Assembly (NCBI GenBank): GCA_963709355.1
Contig: CAVPVY010000005.1
Span: forward strand, 682,001 to 746,000
Reading direction: 5' to 3'
DNA length: 64,000 nt
Origin: PLOWO2-12-38-17 sp963709355
GTDB lineage: Bacteria > Planctomycetota > Brocadiia > Brocadiales > Brocadiaceae
This document shows positions 8,874-17,069 of the stretch, piece after piece. The first letter of the stretch is position 1; every line of letters starts with the position of its first letter. Below the pieces are notes generated by a model. That model did no database searches. It worked only from the letters and a program-made list of their open reading frames with translations, and was not told the origin of the DNA. The translations under genes and the position numbers were made by a program.

Positions 8874-10430
8874 ATGACTAACAAGATAATAATTTTTGAT
8901 ACAACCTTACGCGACGGAGAGCAGTCGCCGGGCGCCAGTCTGGATATACATGAGAAGGTACAGATTGCAAGACAACTGGCACTGCTTAATGTAGATGTAA
9001 TTGAGGCTGGGTTCCCTGTGTCATCGCCGGGTGATTTTGAGTCTGTCAGACGAATAGCACAGGAGATACGCGGCATTTCTGTAGCCGGGCTTGCGCGTAC
9101 AATTGAAAAAGATATTGATGCAGCAGCAAAGGCGCTTGAGAAGGCTGAAAAACCAAGGATCCACGTGTTTCTTGCGACTTCAGAAATACACAGGAAATTT
9201 AAGCTATTTAAGGCGAAGGAAGAGATTGTCAACCTTGCGGTTAAAGGCGTCAGATATGCGCTCAAATATGTGGATGATGTGGAGTTTTCTCCTGAAGATG
9301 CCTCCCGTACCGAACTTGAATTTCTTGTTCAGGTTGTGGAGGCAGTTATAGACGCGGGTGCAAAGACTGTTAATATTCCTGATACTGTGGGATATGCGGT
9401 ACCTGATCATTATGCGGCTATTATTAGAGGTTTGCGTGAAAAGGTGGGAAATATTAATAAAGCAGTAATTAGTGTACACTGTCATAATGATTTAGGGCTT
9501 GCTGTTGCAAATTCTCTTGCCGCAGTAAAGTCCGGTGCGCAGCAGGTTGAGTGTACCATAAATGGTATTGGAGAAAGGGCTGGAAATGCGGCATTAGAAG
9601 AGGTAGTTATGGCGCTAAAGACACGGCATGATTTTTACAAATACTCAACACGCATAGCTACAAAAGAACTTATTGCGACAAGTAAATTGGTGAGTACACT
9701 TACAGGGCTGCGTGTACAGAGGAATAAGGCGGTTGTTGGTGAGAATGCATTTGCGCACCAATCAGGTGTGCATCAGGATGGAATAATTAAGGAACGTACA
9801 ACATATGAGATTATGAAACCTGAAGATGTTGGACATTTAAAGACCAGGCTTGTACTTGGGAAGTTGTCAGGAAAGCACGCCTTCCGGGAACGAATAAAGG
9901 AACTGGGATATGAATTATCCGAGGGAGAGGTTGCGCGCGCCTTCGAAGAATTTAAACGTGTGGCAGACAGGAAGAAAGAGATATTTGATGAGGATATTGA
10001 AGCCATTATTGGTATAGAGAAAATGGATGTTCCTGCTATATTTCAGTTGGAAGGTCTTAGTATTAGCTGTGGACCAAATACTGTGCCAACTGCTGGCGTA
10101 AGAATCAGATTAAAGGGTGATAAAATTGTGAATAACACTACCAACGGAGATGGTCCTATTGATGCGCTTTTTAAAGCAATTGATCTTTCTACTGGTATTT
10201 CTGGAAAGTTGCAGGATTATAACATTCGTTCTGTTACCAGCGGAAAGGATGCTATGGGAGAGGTATTTGTTAATGTTGAGATTAACGGAAAGATTTATGG
10301 GGGTCGTGCTGTAAGTACAGATATTATTGAGGCAAGTGCAAAGGCTTATTTGAATGCCATCAACAAGGTGGCTTCTAAAAATATAGAGTATGCGCCTGTG
10401 GTAGTTAAGAAATCAAGTATGAAGATTTAA
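8874..10430 (+). CDS. leuA: 2-isopropylmalate synthase
   Basis: Condenses acetyl-CoA with 2-oxoisovalerate in the first committed step of leucine synthesis. The 518-residue length fits the long bacterial form. The catalytic TIM barrel (residues 5-275) starts with TLRDGEQSPGASL, carries the metal-binding HCHNDLGLAVANS and the NGIGERAGNAALEE segment, and is followed by the GENAFAHQSGVHQDG linker region. The last 130 residues form the LeuA allosteric domain that binds leucine (IDALFKAIDLSTGISGKL region). The ATG at 8874 has a purine-rich AAGAGAG just upstream. It is followed by aroDE in the same direction after 87 bases with a hairpin between, so cotranscription is uncertain. Confidence 0.97.
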   Translation: MTNKIIIFDTTLRDGEQSPGASLDIHEKVQIARQLALLNVDVIEAGFPVSSPGDFESVRRIAQEIRGISVAGLARTIEKDIDAAAKALEKAEKPRIHVFLATSEIHRKFKLFKAKEEIVNLAVKGVRYALKYVDDVEFSPEDASRTELEFLVQVVEAVIDAGAKTVNIPDTVGYAVPDHYAAIIRGLREKVGNINKAVISVHCHNDLGLAVANSLAAVKSGAQQVECTINGIGERAGNAALEEVVMALKTRHDFYKYSTRIATKELIATSKLVSTLTGLRVQRNKAVVGENAFAHQSGVHQDGIIKERTTYEIMKPEDVGHLKTRLVLGKLSGKHAFRERIKELGYELSEGEVARAFEEFKRVADRKKEIFDEDIEAIIGIEKMDVPAIFQLEGLSISCGPNTVPTAGVRIRLKGDKIVNNTTNGDGPIDALFKAIDLSTGISGKLQDYNIRSVTSGKDAMGEVFVNVEINGKIYGGRAVSTDIIEASAKAYLNAINKVASKNIEYAPVVVKKSSMKI

Positions 10431-10466
10431 AGAGATTTAATGTTACAAATAGTTTAAAGTTTGCAA

Positions 10467-10487
10467 GGGGACGTGTAATGCGTCCCT
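10467..10487 (+). terminator. Hairpin between leuA and aroDE, possible weak terminator
   Basis: GGGACG at 10468-10473 pairs with CGTCCC at 10481-10486, with a further G-T pair outside. Only a short T-poor tail (TATTGTG) follows, so it may attenuate rather than stop transcription. Confidence 0.4.
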
Positions 10488-10517
10488 ATTGTGTTAAGTG
10501 GGGTTGAAGATTAATTT

Positions 10518-12002
10518 ATGATTTGTATACCAATTATAGCAGACAATGTTGATGATGCAATTAAGGATATGACAGAAGCATCTAGGGTTGCGGATGTTGT
10601 TGAATTGCGTCTTGATTATATGAAAAATCCCAATCTCAATCGTTTGTTGGAGAATCGTAATAAGCCTGTAATAGTTACTTACAGACCATTCCGTGAAGGT
10701 GGTAAGTATGAAGGAAATGAAGAAGATAGAATTGCAGTTTTAAAACTTGCCATCAGACTTGGTACTGATTTTGTAGATATCGAGCATGACACTATTCAAA
10801 ATATAGGTAAGGAATCGGCTTATATCTCAAGGAATAAAACAAAGATAATAGTATCCTATCACAATTTTCGTGAGACGCCGGATAACCTGTTGGATGTATA
10901 TAAGAAACTTTCATTAACTGGCACCGATATAGTAAAGATTGTAACTTATGCGAATGATATTACAGACAATGTAAAAATATATCGTTTGTTACAACAAACA
11001 AGTAAGCCGTTAATCTCATTTTGCATGGGTGAGTACGGCTTGATTAGCCGTATTTTGTATAAGGAATTTGGCAGTTATTTGACATTTGCTTCTTTGCAGA
11101 AGGGCGTGGAATCCGCACCGGGCCAGATTGCCATCAGCGAGCTTTTAAGTACTTATAGAATACGGGAACAGGATAAGCAAACAGCAATATATGGGTTAAT
11201 AGGGGATCCGGTCTTACATAGCATAGGTCCGGTTATTCATAATGCGCTCTTCAAGCAGATGGGTTTCAATAACATCTATGTTCCTTTTAAGGTTAATAAT
11301 GTTGATAATTTTATAAAAATTTTCAAATTACTGAATGTAAAAGGTTATAGTGTAACGATTCCCCATAAAGAGTCTGTAATAAATTCACTTGACGAAATAG
11401 CTCCACTTGCCGGGAAGATTGGGGCAGTGAATACTATTGTAAATAACAAAGGTCGTTTTATTGGATATAATACTGACTGCGAGGCTGCTATTAAAGCGCT
11501 GGGTAGTGTATTTGAAGTATCTGGGAGAAACAATCATTTAAAGGGTAAAAAAGTTACATTATTAGGTGCAGGAGGCGCTGCGCGCGCAATTGCCTTTGGG
11601 CTTAAGGAGTACGATGCAAGCATAACAATTCTGAATAGAAACATTGAACGGGCGCGGTTGCTCGCAAGGGATGTGGGTTGTTCTTATGGAGAATTCGATT
11701 ACATCCTGAAGAATGAAACAGATATTTTGGTTAATGCTACTCCTGTAGGGATGTATCCGGCAGTTAATGAAATACCAATTCCAGAGAAAATGCTAAGGCC
11801 CAATATGATTGTTTTTGATACTATTTATAATCCGGTAGAGACAAGATTATTACGTGAGGCAAAGGCTATAGGCTGTAAAACAGTGGGGGGGCTGCCAATG
11901 TTTGCCTATCAGGCAGCAGCGCAATTTAAATTGTGGACAGGCCAAATGCCATCTGTTGAAAAGATTGAAAAAATTGCTTCTGAAAGGCTGGTTAGCAAAT
12001 AA
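10518..12002 (+). CDS. aroDE: Bifunctional 3-dehydroquinate dehydratase (type I) / shikimate dehydrogenase
   Basis: Carries out the third and fourth steps of the shikimate pathway in one chain of 494 residues. Residues 1-215 are the type I dehydroquinase barrel (VVELRLDYMKN at the start; Schiff-base lysine in DIVKIVTYAND). Residues 222-490 are the NADP-dependent shikimate dehydrogenase: substrate loop YGLIGDPVLHSIGP, catalytic lysine in YSVTIPHKESV, aspartate in GYNTDCEAA, and a glycine-rich GAGGAARAIAFG dinucleotide site. This fusion order is known from plants and a few bacterial groups including chlamydiae and planctomycetes. Shikimate kinase follows 107 bases downstream, which places consecutive steps together. 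Confidence 0.97.
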   Translation: MICIPIIADNVDDAIKDMTEASRVADVVELRLDYMKNPNLNRLLENRNKPVIVTYRPFREGGKYEGNEEDRIAVLKLAIRLGTDFVDIEHDTIQNIGKESAYISRNKTKIIVSYHNFRETPDNLLDVYKKLSLTGTDIVKIVTYANDITDNVKIYRLLQQTSKPLISFCMGEYGLISRILYKEFGSYLTFASLQKGVESAPGQIAISELLSTYRIREQDKQTAIYGLIGDPVLHSIGPVIHNALFKQMGFNNIYVPFKVNNVDNFIKIFKLLNVKGYSVTIPHKESVINSLDEIAPLAGKIGAVNTIVNNKGRFIGYNTDCEAAIKALGSVFEVSGRNNHLKGKKVTLLGAGGAARAIAFGLKEYDASITILNRNIERARLLARDVGCSYGEFDYILKNETDILVNATPVGMYPAVNEIPIPEKMLRPNMIVFDTIYNPVETRLLREAKAIGCKTVGGLPMFAYQAAAQFKLWTGQMPSVEKIEKIASERLVSK

Positions 12003-12109
12003 TTATATCTGTTAAATAATTTTGTTTTTAGTCCTTATATATTATAGTTTCTTATTGACCTGCGAATTCAATTTTCTCATGACAATATAAATTTATAAAC
12101 GAGGGTGAT

Positions 12110-12646
12110 TTGAATATTTTCTTAATTGGTTTTCGTGGCACGGGGAAAACAACTATTGGAAAAATAATTTCTCGAATGCTTGATAGAGAATTCATTGACG
12201 CCGATGAATATTTAGAGCAAAAGGAAGGTAAGACAGTAAAAGACGTTTTTGACGAAGGCGGAGAGAAATTATTCCGGGAAATGGAATCAAGGGTTATTGA
12301 TGAGTTATGCCTTCTGGATAATAAGATTATAGCGACTGGTGGCGGTGTTATTCTCAGGGAAGAGAATGAAAAGAAACTTAAGAAGAATGGAGTATTAATC
12401 TTGTTGACAGCGGATGTTGATACAATTTATAAGCGAATTTATAGGGATAAATTTACACAGCAGAAAAGGCCGAGCCTGACAGACAGAAATGGTTATCAGG
12501 AGATTGAATATCTTCTAAAGTATAGAAATCCTCTTTATGATAAAGCGGCTGATTTTGTGTTAAATACAGATAATATGTCTGTTAATGATGCCGCAAGGAA
12601 GATAGTAACCTTTATTAAGAACCATGTTGTAGATTTAAAAAAATAG
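12110..12646 (+). CDS. aroK: Shikimate kinase
   Basis: Phosphorylates shikimate at the 3-hydroxyl using ATP. At 178 residues it matches the family. The N-terminus holds the P-loop GFRGTGKTTIGKII, followed by the shikimate-binding DADEYLEQKEG segment, FREMESRVIDEL, the ATGGGVILRE loop, and the RPSLTDRNG lid region. The start is a TTG at 12110 preceded by GAGGGTGA, an acceptable ribosome binding site; no ATG fits so close to the P-loop. It follows aroDE, so steps three to five of the shikimate pathway are encoded together. Confidence 0.95.
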   Translation: MNIFLIGFRGTGKTTIGKIISRMLDREFIDADEYLEQKEGKTVKDVFDEGGEKLFREMESRVIDELCLLDNKIIATGGGVILREENEKKLKKNGVLILLTADVDTIYKRIYRDKFTQQKRPSLTDRNGYQEIEYLLKYRNPLYDKAADFVLNTDNMSVNDAARKIVTFIKNHVVDLKK

Positions 12647-12654
12647 TGACGAGA

Positions 12655-12951
12655 TTATATTCTGGAGTTATTGATTTCTTTTACTATTCTAAATACTATT
12701 TTTTCATAGGATTGTGTGAGTTTTTCTTTATCTTTTTTCTCCAGTGACTTCAGAGGATTATTTTCTATCTCACCCAGAAGATCGTTGATTTTCTTTGTGA
12801 GCGATAATGCGGCATCTGTGACGGCAGTGGACTTTATTTGAACTTCTGATTTTAGTTGTTCTTTTTGAGCCTTTTTTTCAGAAGATTTTTGAGGGGATAC
12901 GTGTTTCTTTAATGAATTCCCCTCTGAGGATGTGTTTTTTCCTTCTCCCAT
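12655..12951 (-). CDS. Unrecognised small charged protein
   Basis: A 98-residue protein with a clear AGGAG about 8 bases before its ATG, which supports real translation. The first 40 residues are lysine- and serine-rich and probably disordered (SLKKHVSPQKSSEKKAQKEQ). The rest is predicted helical and amphipathic (ALSLTKKINDLLGEIENNPL). No membrane segment, cysteine or known motif is visible. It converges on aroK with 8 bases between the stops. Function unknown. Confidence 0.6.
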   Translation of the reverse strand: MGEGKNTSSEGNSLKKHVSPQKSSEKKAQKEQLKSEVQIKSTAVTDAALSLTKKINDLLGEIENNPLKSLEKKDKEKLTQSYEKIVFRIVKEINNSRI

Positions 12952-13174
12952 AAATTGCTCCTATATAATTAAGGTGTTTTGCTTTGGTTTAATAGTACAT
13001 TTGTCTCCCCGATTTACTTCTTAACACATGGCAAGTTCTTTGCATATTTTCAATATGTATACAAATAATTGTATTTAAAATCAATAATATTCTATGATAA
13101 TTATTTTTAGTCTTAAAATGTACGAAATAGAAATGGTTTAGTATAACAAAATAGGTTATAAAGTCTTTTAAGAT

Positions 13175-14134
13175 ATGGTGAATTTATTAAAATCCTTCTC
13201 AAGTAAATTCTATATCGCAAATATAAATGGAATTACTTTATTGGTTCTTTGCATTTTCTTTATTTACGGGATATTTGTAAATAGTAATAACCAGAACGCT
13301 TACAATTTACAGCACGCAGGAAAAGAGGCAATCGTTTAAAGAGGCATTTTATATGTAGATGGGAGTTCCACACCACAATTAAAACGGGTAGGGGATGTCT
13401 TTAGTCATAATGGACATCTTTACGCAGTTAAACAACCTGGCCGGTTTTTCATAGGGGCTATTGTTTATTTTTTCTTACAGCTCGTTGGGATAACTTATAA
13501 AAATAATTATTTACTTGCCTCCTCGCTTGTAACATGGCTTACCTCCGGGCTGATGACCTCATTAATTGTATTAATACTCTTCAAGCTTTCTTTTTTATTT
13601 ACAGTGGGTCGTAGATACAGTGTTTTGATATAAGTATTCTATGGACTGGGGACAATAGTATTTCCATACAGTGGTGTAACTCATCATGATATTTACGCCG
13701 CTTTTTTAATATTTACGTCGTTTTATTTTCTTGTTTTAAATCATCGTGTTGATTCACAAAAAATATTATATATTGTTCTAGCAGGTGTTGCAGGAGGGTT
13801 ATCCCTTTTCGTATCTATATTGCCTTTGTTTGTTTTGGTGGCTGAAATTTTGTATCTCATCTCTTATAGAAGGTGGAGGAGTACAGGTTTGATCTTATTT
13901 GTGTGTGGACTTTCCGTTTCACCATTATTACTATATAACTATTATGCCTTTGGCAACCCTATATTACAAGTGAACCCGGGCAATATACAAGGGAAAAGAG
14001 ATTTCTATTGCTTCAATTCTTTTCCTATATGCGTATTTGGTAAACATGGCCACAGTGGGTCATTGTCAATATGGATCAAGATACTTTCTGCCTGCCTTAC
14101 CATTTTTATGTTTAGGTTTGTGTGGATATTGTAA
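13175..14134 (+). pseudogene. Broken membrane glycosyltransferase (GT39-like) gene
   Basis: One reading frame from the ATG at 13175 to the stop at 14134 encodes a continuous membrane protein interrupted only by two in-frame TAA codons at 13337-13339 and 13631-13633. Between them is a GT-C-like first loop with GDVFSHNGHLYAVKQPGRFF, a pattern I associate with planctomycete family-39-type transferases, followed by hydrophobic segments. After the second stop, similar hydrophobic sequence continues in the same frame. The C-terminal part seems shortened, as the frame ends after about 320 codons where relatives are longer. Two stops without frameshift indicate an old loss of function. It lies directly before an intact glycosyltransferase of a related kind, so it may be a decayed family member. 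Confidence 0.75.
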
Positions 14135-14213
14135 GGGGTCAACTTCTGTTTTTAATAGCAAGATTAAATTCTATTGTTTCCGGACAAATAACAAAGATTG
14201 AGGAAGAAAATAT

Positions 14214-16595
14214 ATGGAGTCTGTTGTCCTATTTATAATTGTTTCTGTTATTGCCGGGTTTTTACTTACTTACTTTTTGTCAGCAAGGTATTCCATACTT
14301 GAAAGAATTGCTTATGGCACGGTTGTAGGTCTAGGACTCCATACATGGATTGTTTATCTCCTTTCGTTGGTATGGGGACTTCAGTTCAAGAGTATCTATA
14401 TATCAATTGGCTTGTTAGTTGTGTTTTGTTCAGTAGTGCTAACAATCAAATGGGGACATATTAAGGAGAAGATTTTAAGTGAAGTAAGAGAAATAAAGGA
14501 TGATTTTTTTCTCAATAAGGTATCGTATTTTGTGCATATTGCGGTATTCTCTTTCTTTACTACGATTTTCTGGCGTTTGTTTTATAGAACGATCATCTGG
14601 AAAAAGGATGGGCTGTACGTTGGCTTAACAAATAATTATGGCGATCTTCCGCTACATATGGCCTATATAACTTCTTTTGTATGGGGGAATAATATCCCCC
14701 CTCAGGATCCTACTTATGCCGGTGAGAAACTGGTCTATCCATTCCTATCCGATTTCCTATCTGCCATTTTTCTTAAGCTAGGTTTAGATTTTAGAGACAT
14801 ATTGTTCATCCCTGGGCTATTATTGACTGTTGTTTTTTATGGTATCCTTTATTATTTTACGTATCGTCTGACGAAAAAAAGGTTTGCTGCGATCATTTCA
14901 CTATTTATCTTCTTTTTTGCGGGTGGATTCGGTTTCTACTATTTCTTCCAAGATCTTGTAAATGAGCCTCACAGTCTCTGGTCATTTCTCGCGCATCTAC
15001 CACGAGATTATACGAAAATTGAACGCCTGAACTACCATTGGATCACGCCATTGACATGCCTTAATGTACCGCAGCGTCCTTTTCTTTTTGGCTTCCCTAT
15101 TACTATGCTTATATTTTCTCTTTTATACACAGGTATTGAATACAAAAAATGGAAAGAATTTCTCTTTGCCGGTATCCTTGCTGGTTCACTGCCTTTGTTT
15201 CATGCGCACAGTTTCCTTGCTATGCTTATGGTTACAACACCGCTTGGAATTGTTTTCTGGGACTGGCGTAAGTGGTTCCTGTTTTTTATGCCTGCTTTTA
15301 TTCTATCGTTGCCACAGGTACTCTACCTTTCCGGGCATGTAGGCGGTGGAAGTTTTTTTAAACCAAATATTGGTTGGATGGCGGGCAAGGAAAATATTCT
15401 ATGGTTCTGGTTAAAAAATACCAGCCTTTTCTGGCCTGTAGTCATAGGTGGATTTGCAGTCATCTTTGTCAGGGCGAACAGCCGTTCGTCCCTACAGTTG
15501 GGGTTTTATTCTTTACCATTCTTGATACTTTTTCTATTACCAAATCTTGTACTCTTTGCACCATGGAATTGGGATAATATAAAAATATTAATATATTGGT
15601 TTCTCGGTGTTACACCAATAGCGGCGTGTGTCATGACTTGCTTATATGAAAACAGGCGTTACAAAATTACTGCAAGAATAGGCTTTTTCGTAATTATGTT
15701 ATTTTTAACTATTTCAGGGGCAATTGATGTTTTTAAGTATGCAATCGCACCCGTGAATGGGTCAAAGGAATTTTCTGTAGAGGAAATAGAACTTGCAAAA
15801 CGTATTTCTATAGAAACCCCCGCTGACGCGGTATTTTTGAATGCGCCTGTACATAATCACCTTGTGTTCTTGTCCGGTAGAAAGGCATTGATGGGTTACC
15901 CAGGTCATATATGGAGCCATGGTTACGAAGAGGGTCAAATGCGTGAAAATGATATAAAGAAAATGTTAAGAGGCAAGCCCGACGCATTTCAATTAATGGA
16001 TAAGTACAAGCTAGACTATGTTATAGTCGGTCCGCATGAAGGAAGGATTGGTGTAAATAAAAAATACTTTGATAATAATTATTCATGCATTATTACAACA
16101 AAATATTATAATGTTTACGATCTTAATAAAAAGAAACAACCGCTTCCGGTTGGTAGTGAAGGGTCTCTAGATAACAAATACGGACTGAATGTTTACTACT
16201 TTAATAATTTAAACTGGGAGGGTGAACCTGTATACGAAGGAGTTGACTCTGACATTGAGTTTGATTATTCAAGTGACAACGAAAAACCGGTATCCAGTCC
16301 ATTTAGCGCCATTTGGGTAGGATTTATTGATGTTGATATAACAGGCGTGTACTCGTTTCGGTTGGCATCAGATGATGGCTCATGGCTTTTTATAGATGAT
16401 AAACTTGTAATAGATAATGGTGGTTACCATGCGAGGAAGTCTGCAAATAATAAAATCTTATTAAATAAAGGTAAACATAGAATGAAGATTAAATATTTTG
16501 ACGGCGGTGGAGGAGCCGTTCTTGACTTGTTATGGATTCCGCCTGGTGGTGTAGAAGAAAAGATACCTGTAGAGAGATTAAAGATAAAAGATTAA
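14214..16595 (+). CDS. Polytopic membrane glycosyltransferase-like protein with C-terminal PA14 domain
   Basis: A 793-residue protein. Residues 1-510 contain about a dozen hydrophobic helices. The first large outer loop has GLTNNYGDLPLHMAYI and later PFLSDFLSAIF, as in GT-C transferases that use polyprenyl-linked sugars. Residues 520-640 form a soluble domain. Residues 665-790 are a PA14 module (IWVGFIDVDITGVYSFRLAS, DDGSWLFIDDKLVIDNGG, YFDGGGGAVLDLLWIPPGG), a carbohydrate-binding fold that should face outward. A GAGGAAG site lies just before the ATG. Substrate and acceptor are unknown. A second PA14-tailed transferase lies downstream, so the pair may assemble the same surface glycan. Confidence 0.85.
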   Translation: MESVVLFIIVSVIAGFLLTYFLSARYSILERIAYGTVVGLGLHTWIVYLLSLVWGLQFKSIYISIGLLVVFCSVVLTIKWGHIKEKILSEVREIKDDFFLNKVSYFVHIAVFSFFTTIFWRLFYRTIIWKKDGLYVGLTNNYGDLPLHMAYITSFVWGNNIPPQDPTYAGEKLVYPFLSDFLSAIFLKLGLDFRDILFIPGLLLTVVFYGILYYFTYRLTKKRFAAIISLFIFFFAGGFGFYYFFQDLVNEPHSLWSFLAHLPRDYTKIERLNYHWITPLTCLNVPQRPFLFGFPITMLIFSLLYTGIEYKKWKEFLFAGILAGSLPLFHAHSFLAMLMVTTPLGIVFWDWRKWFLFFMPAFILSLPQVLYLSGHVGGGSFFKPNIGWMAGKENILWFWLKNTSLFWPVVIGGFAVIFVRANSRSSLQLGFYSLPFLILFLLPNLVLFAPWNWDNIKILIYWFLGVTPIAACVMTCLYENRRYKITARIGFFVIMLFLTISGAIDVFKYAIAPVNGSKEFSVEEIELAKRISIETPADAVFLNAPVHNHLVFLSGRKALMGYPGHIWSHGYEEGQMRENDIKKMLRGKPDAFQLMDKYKLDYVIVGPHEGRIGVNKKYFDNNYSCIITTKYYNVYDLNKKKQPLPVGSEGSLDNKYGLNVYYFNNLNWEGEPVYEGVDSDIEFDYSSDNEKPVSSPFSAIWVGFIDVDITGVYSFRLASDDGSWLFIDDKLVIDNGGYHARKSANNKILLNKGKHRMKIKYFDGGGGAVLDLLWIPPGGVEEKIPVERLKIKD

Positions 16596-17057
16596 AGACA
16601 AAAGATAAAAAAGGAAAAATTGCCATGGCGATAAAATATAACGTTGCGTCTAAAGAAGGCAAATTGATTATATGTGAAAAAAACTGCGAACTATAAAATA
16701 GATTTGAGAGAACGTCTAGTTGATTTTGCTGTAAATACTATTAAATTTTTAGGAACTATTCCTTACAGAAAAGAATATGACGTGATTCGTTATCGGTTAT
16801 CAAAAGCTGCTACCTCAATGGGTGCTAATTATGAAGAAAGTCAGGCCTCTACACCAAAGAAATTCCACGCAAAAGTAGCTATAAGTCTGAGAGGATCACT
16901 GGAAATCTGTTTTTGGTACAAAGTTATAAACAAACTCAATTTGGGAAAAGAAGATATATGCAGATATTTAATCCAAGCATCAAAAGAGTTATCTCTAATT
17001 ATGGGTTCAATTGCATAAAAAACTAAATAACAATAAAATGGTTTCTCTTTAATCTTT
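16587..17057. repeat. 12-bp inverted repeat flanking the four-helix-bundle gene
   Basis: AAAGATTAAAGA at 16587-16598 and its exact complement TCTTTAATCTTT at 17046-17057 bracket the 16674-17018 gene. The surroundings are AT-rich and repetitive (AAAGATAAAAGATTAAAG), and the left copy overlaps the stop codon of the upstream transferase. The layout resembles a small inserted cassette, but low complexity makes chance pairing possible. Confidence 0.4.
16674..17018 (+). CDS. Four-helix-bundle protein (S23/23S rRNA intervening-sequence family)
   Basis: A 114-residue protein with the family pattern: an N-terminal helix LRERLVDFAVNTIKFLGTIP, the conserved RYRLSKAATSMGANYEESQA, and KVAISLRGSLEICFWYKVI. 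Members form pentameric or dimeric four-helix bundles. Some lie in intervening sequences of 23S rRNA, others are stand-alone, and the Avd subunit of diversity-generating retroelements is a relative. No reverse transcriptase or rRNA is near. It sits between the two PA14 transferase genes inside a short inverted repeat, so it looks like an inserted passenger. Role unknown. Confidence 0.85.
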   Translation: MKKTANYKIDLRERLVDFAVNTIKFLGTIPYRKEYDVIRYRLSKAATSMGANYEESQASTPKKFHAKVAISLRGSLEICFWYKVINKLNLGKEDICRYLIQASKELSLIMGSIA

Positions 17058-17069
17058 AATATTCAAGCC

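Noticed and set aside
10518..12002. Two separate aroD and aroE genes
   Set aside because: One continuous frame covers both domains with all motifs.
16674..17018. Diversity-generating retroelement accessory protein (Avd)
   Set aside because: The fold family is related, but no reverse transcriptase or template/variable repeat was seen nearby, so there is no DGR.
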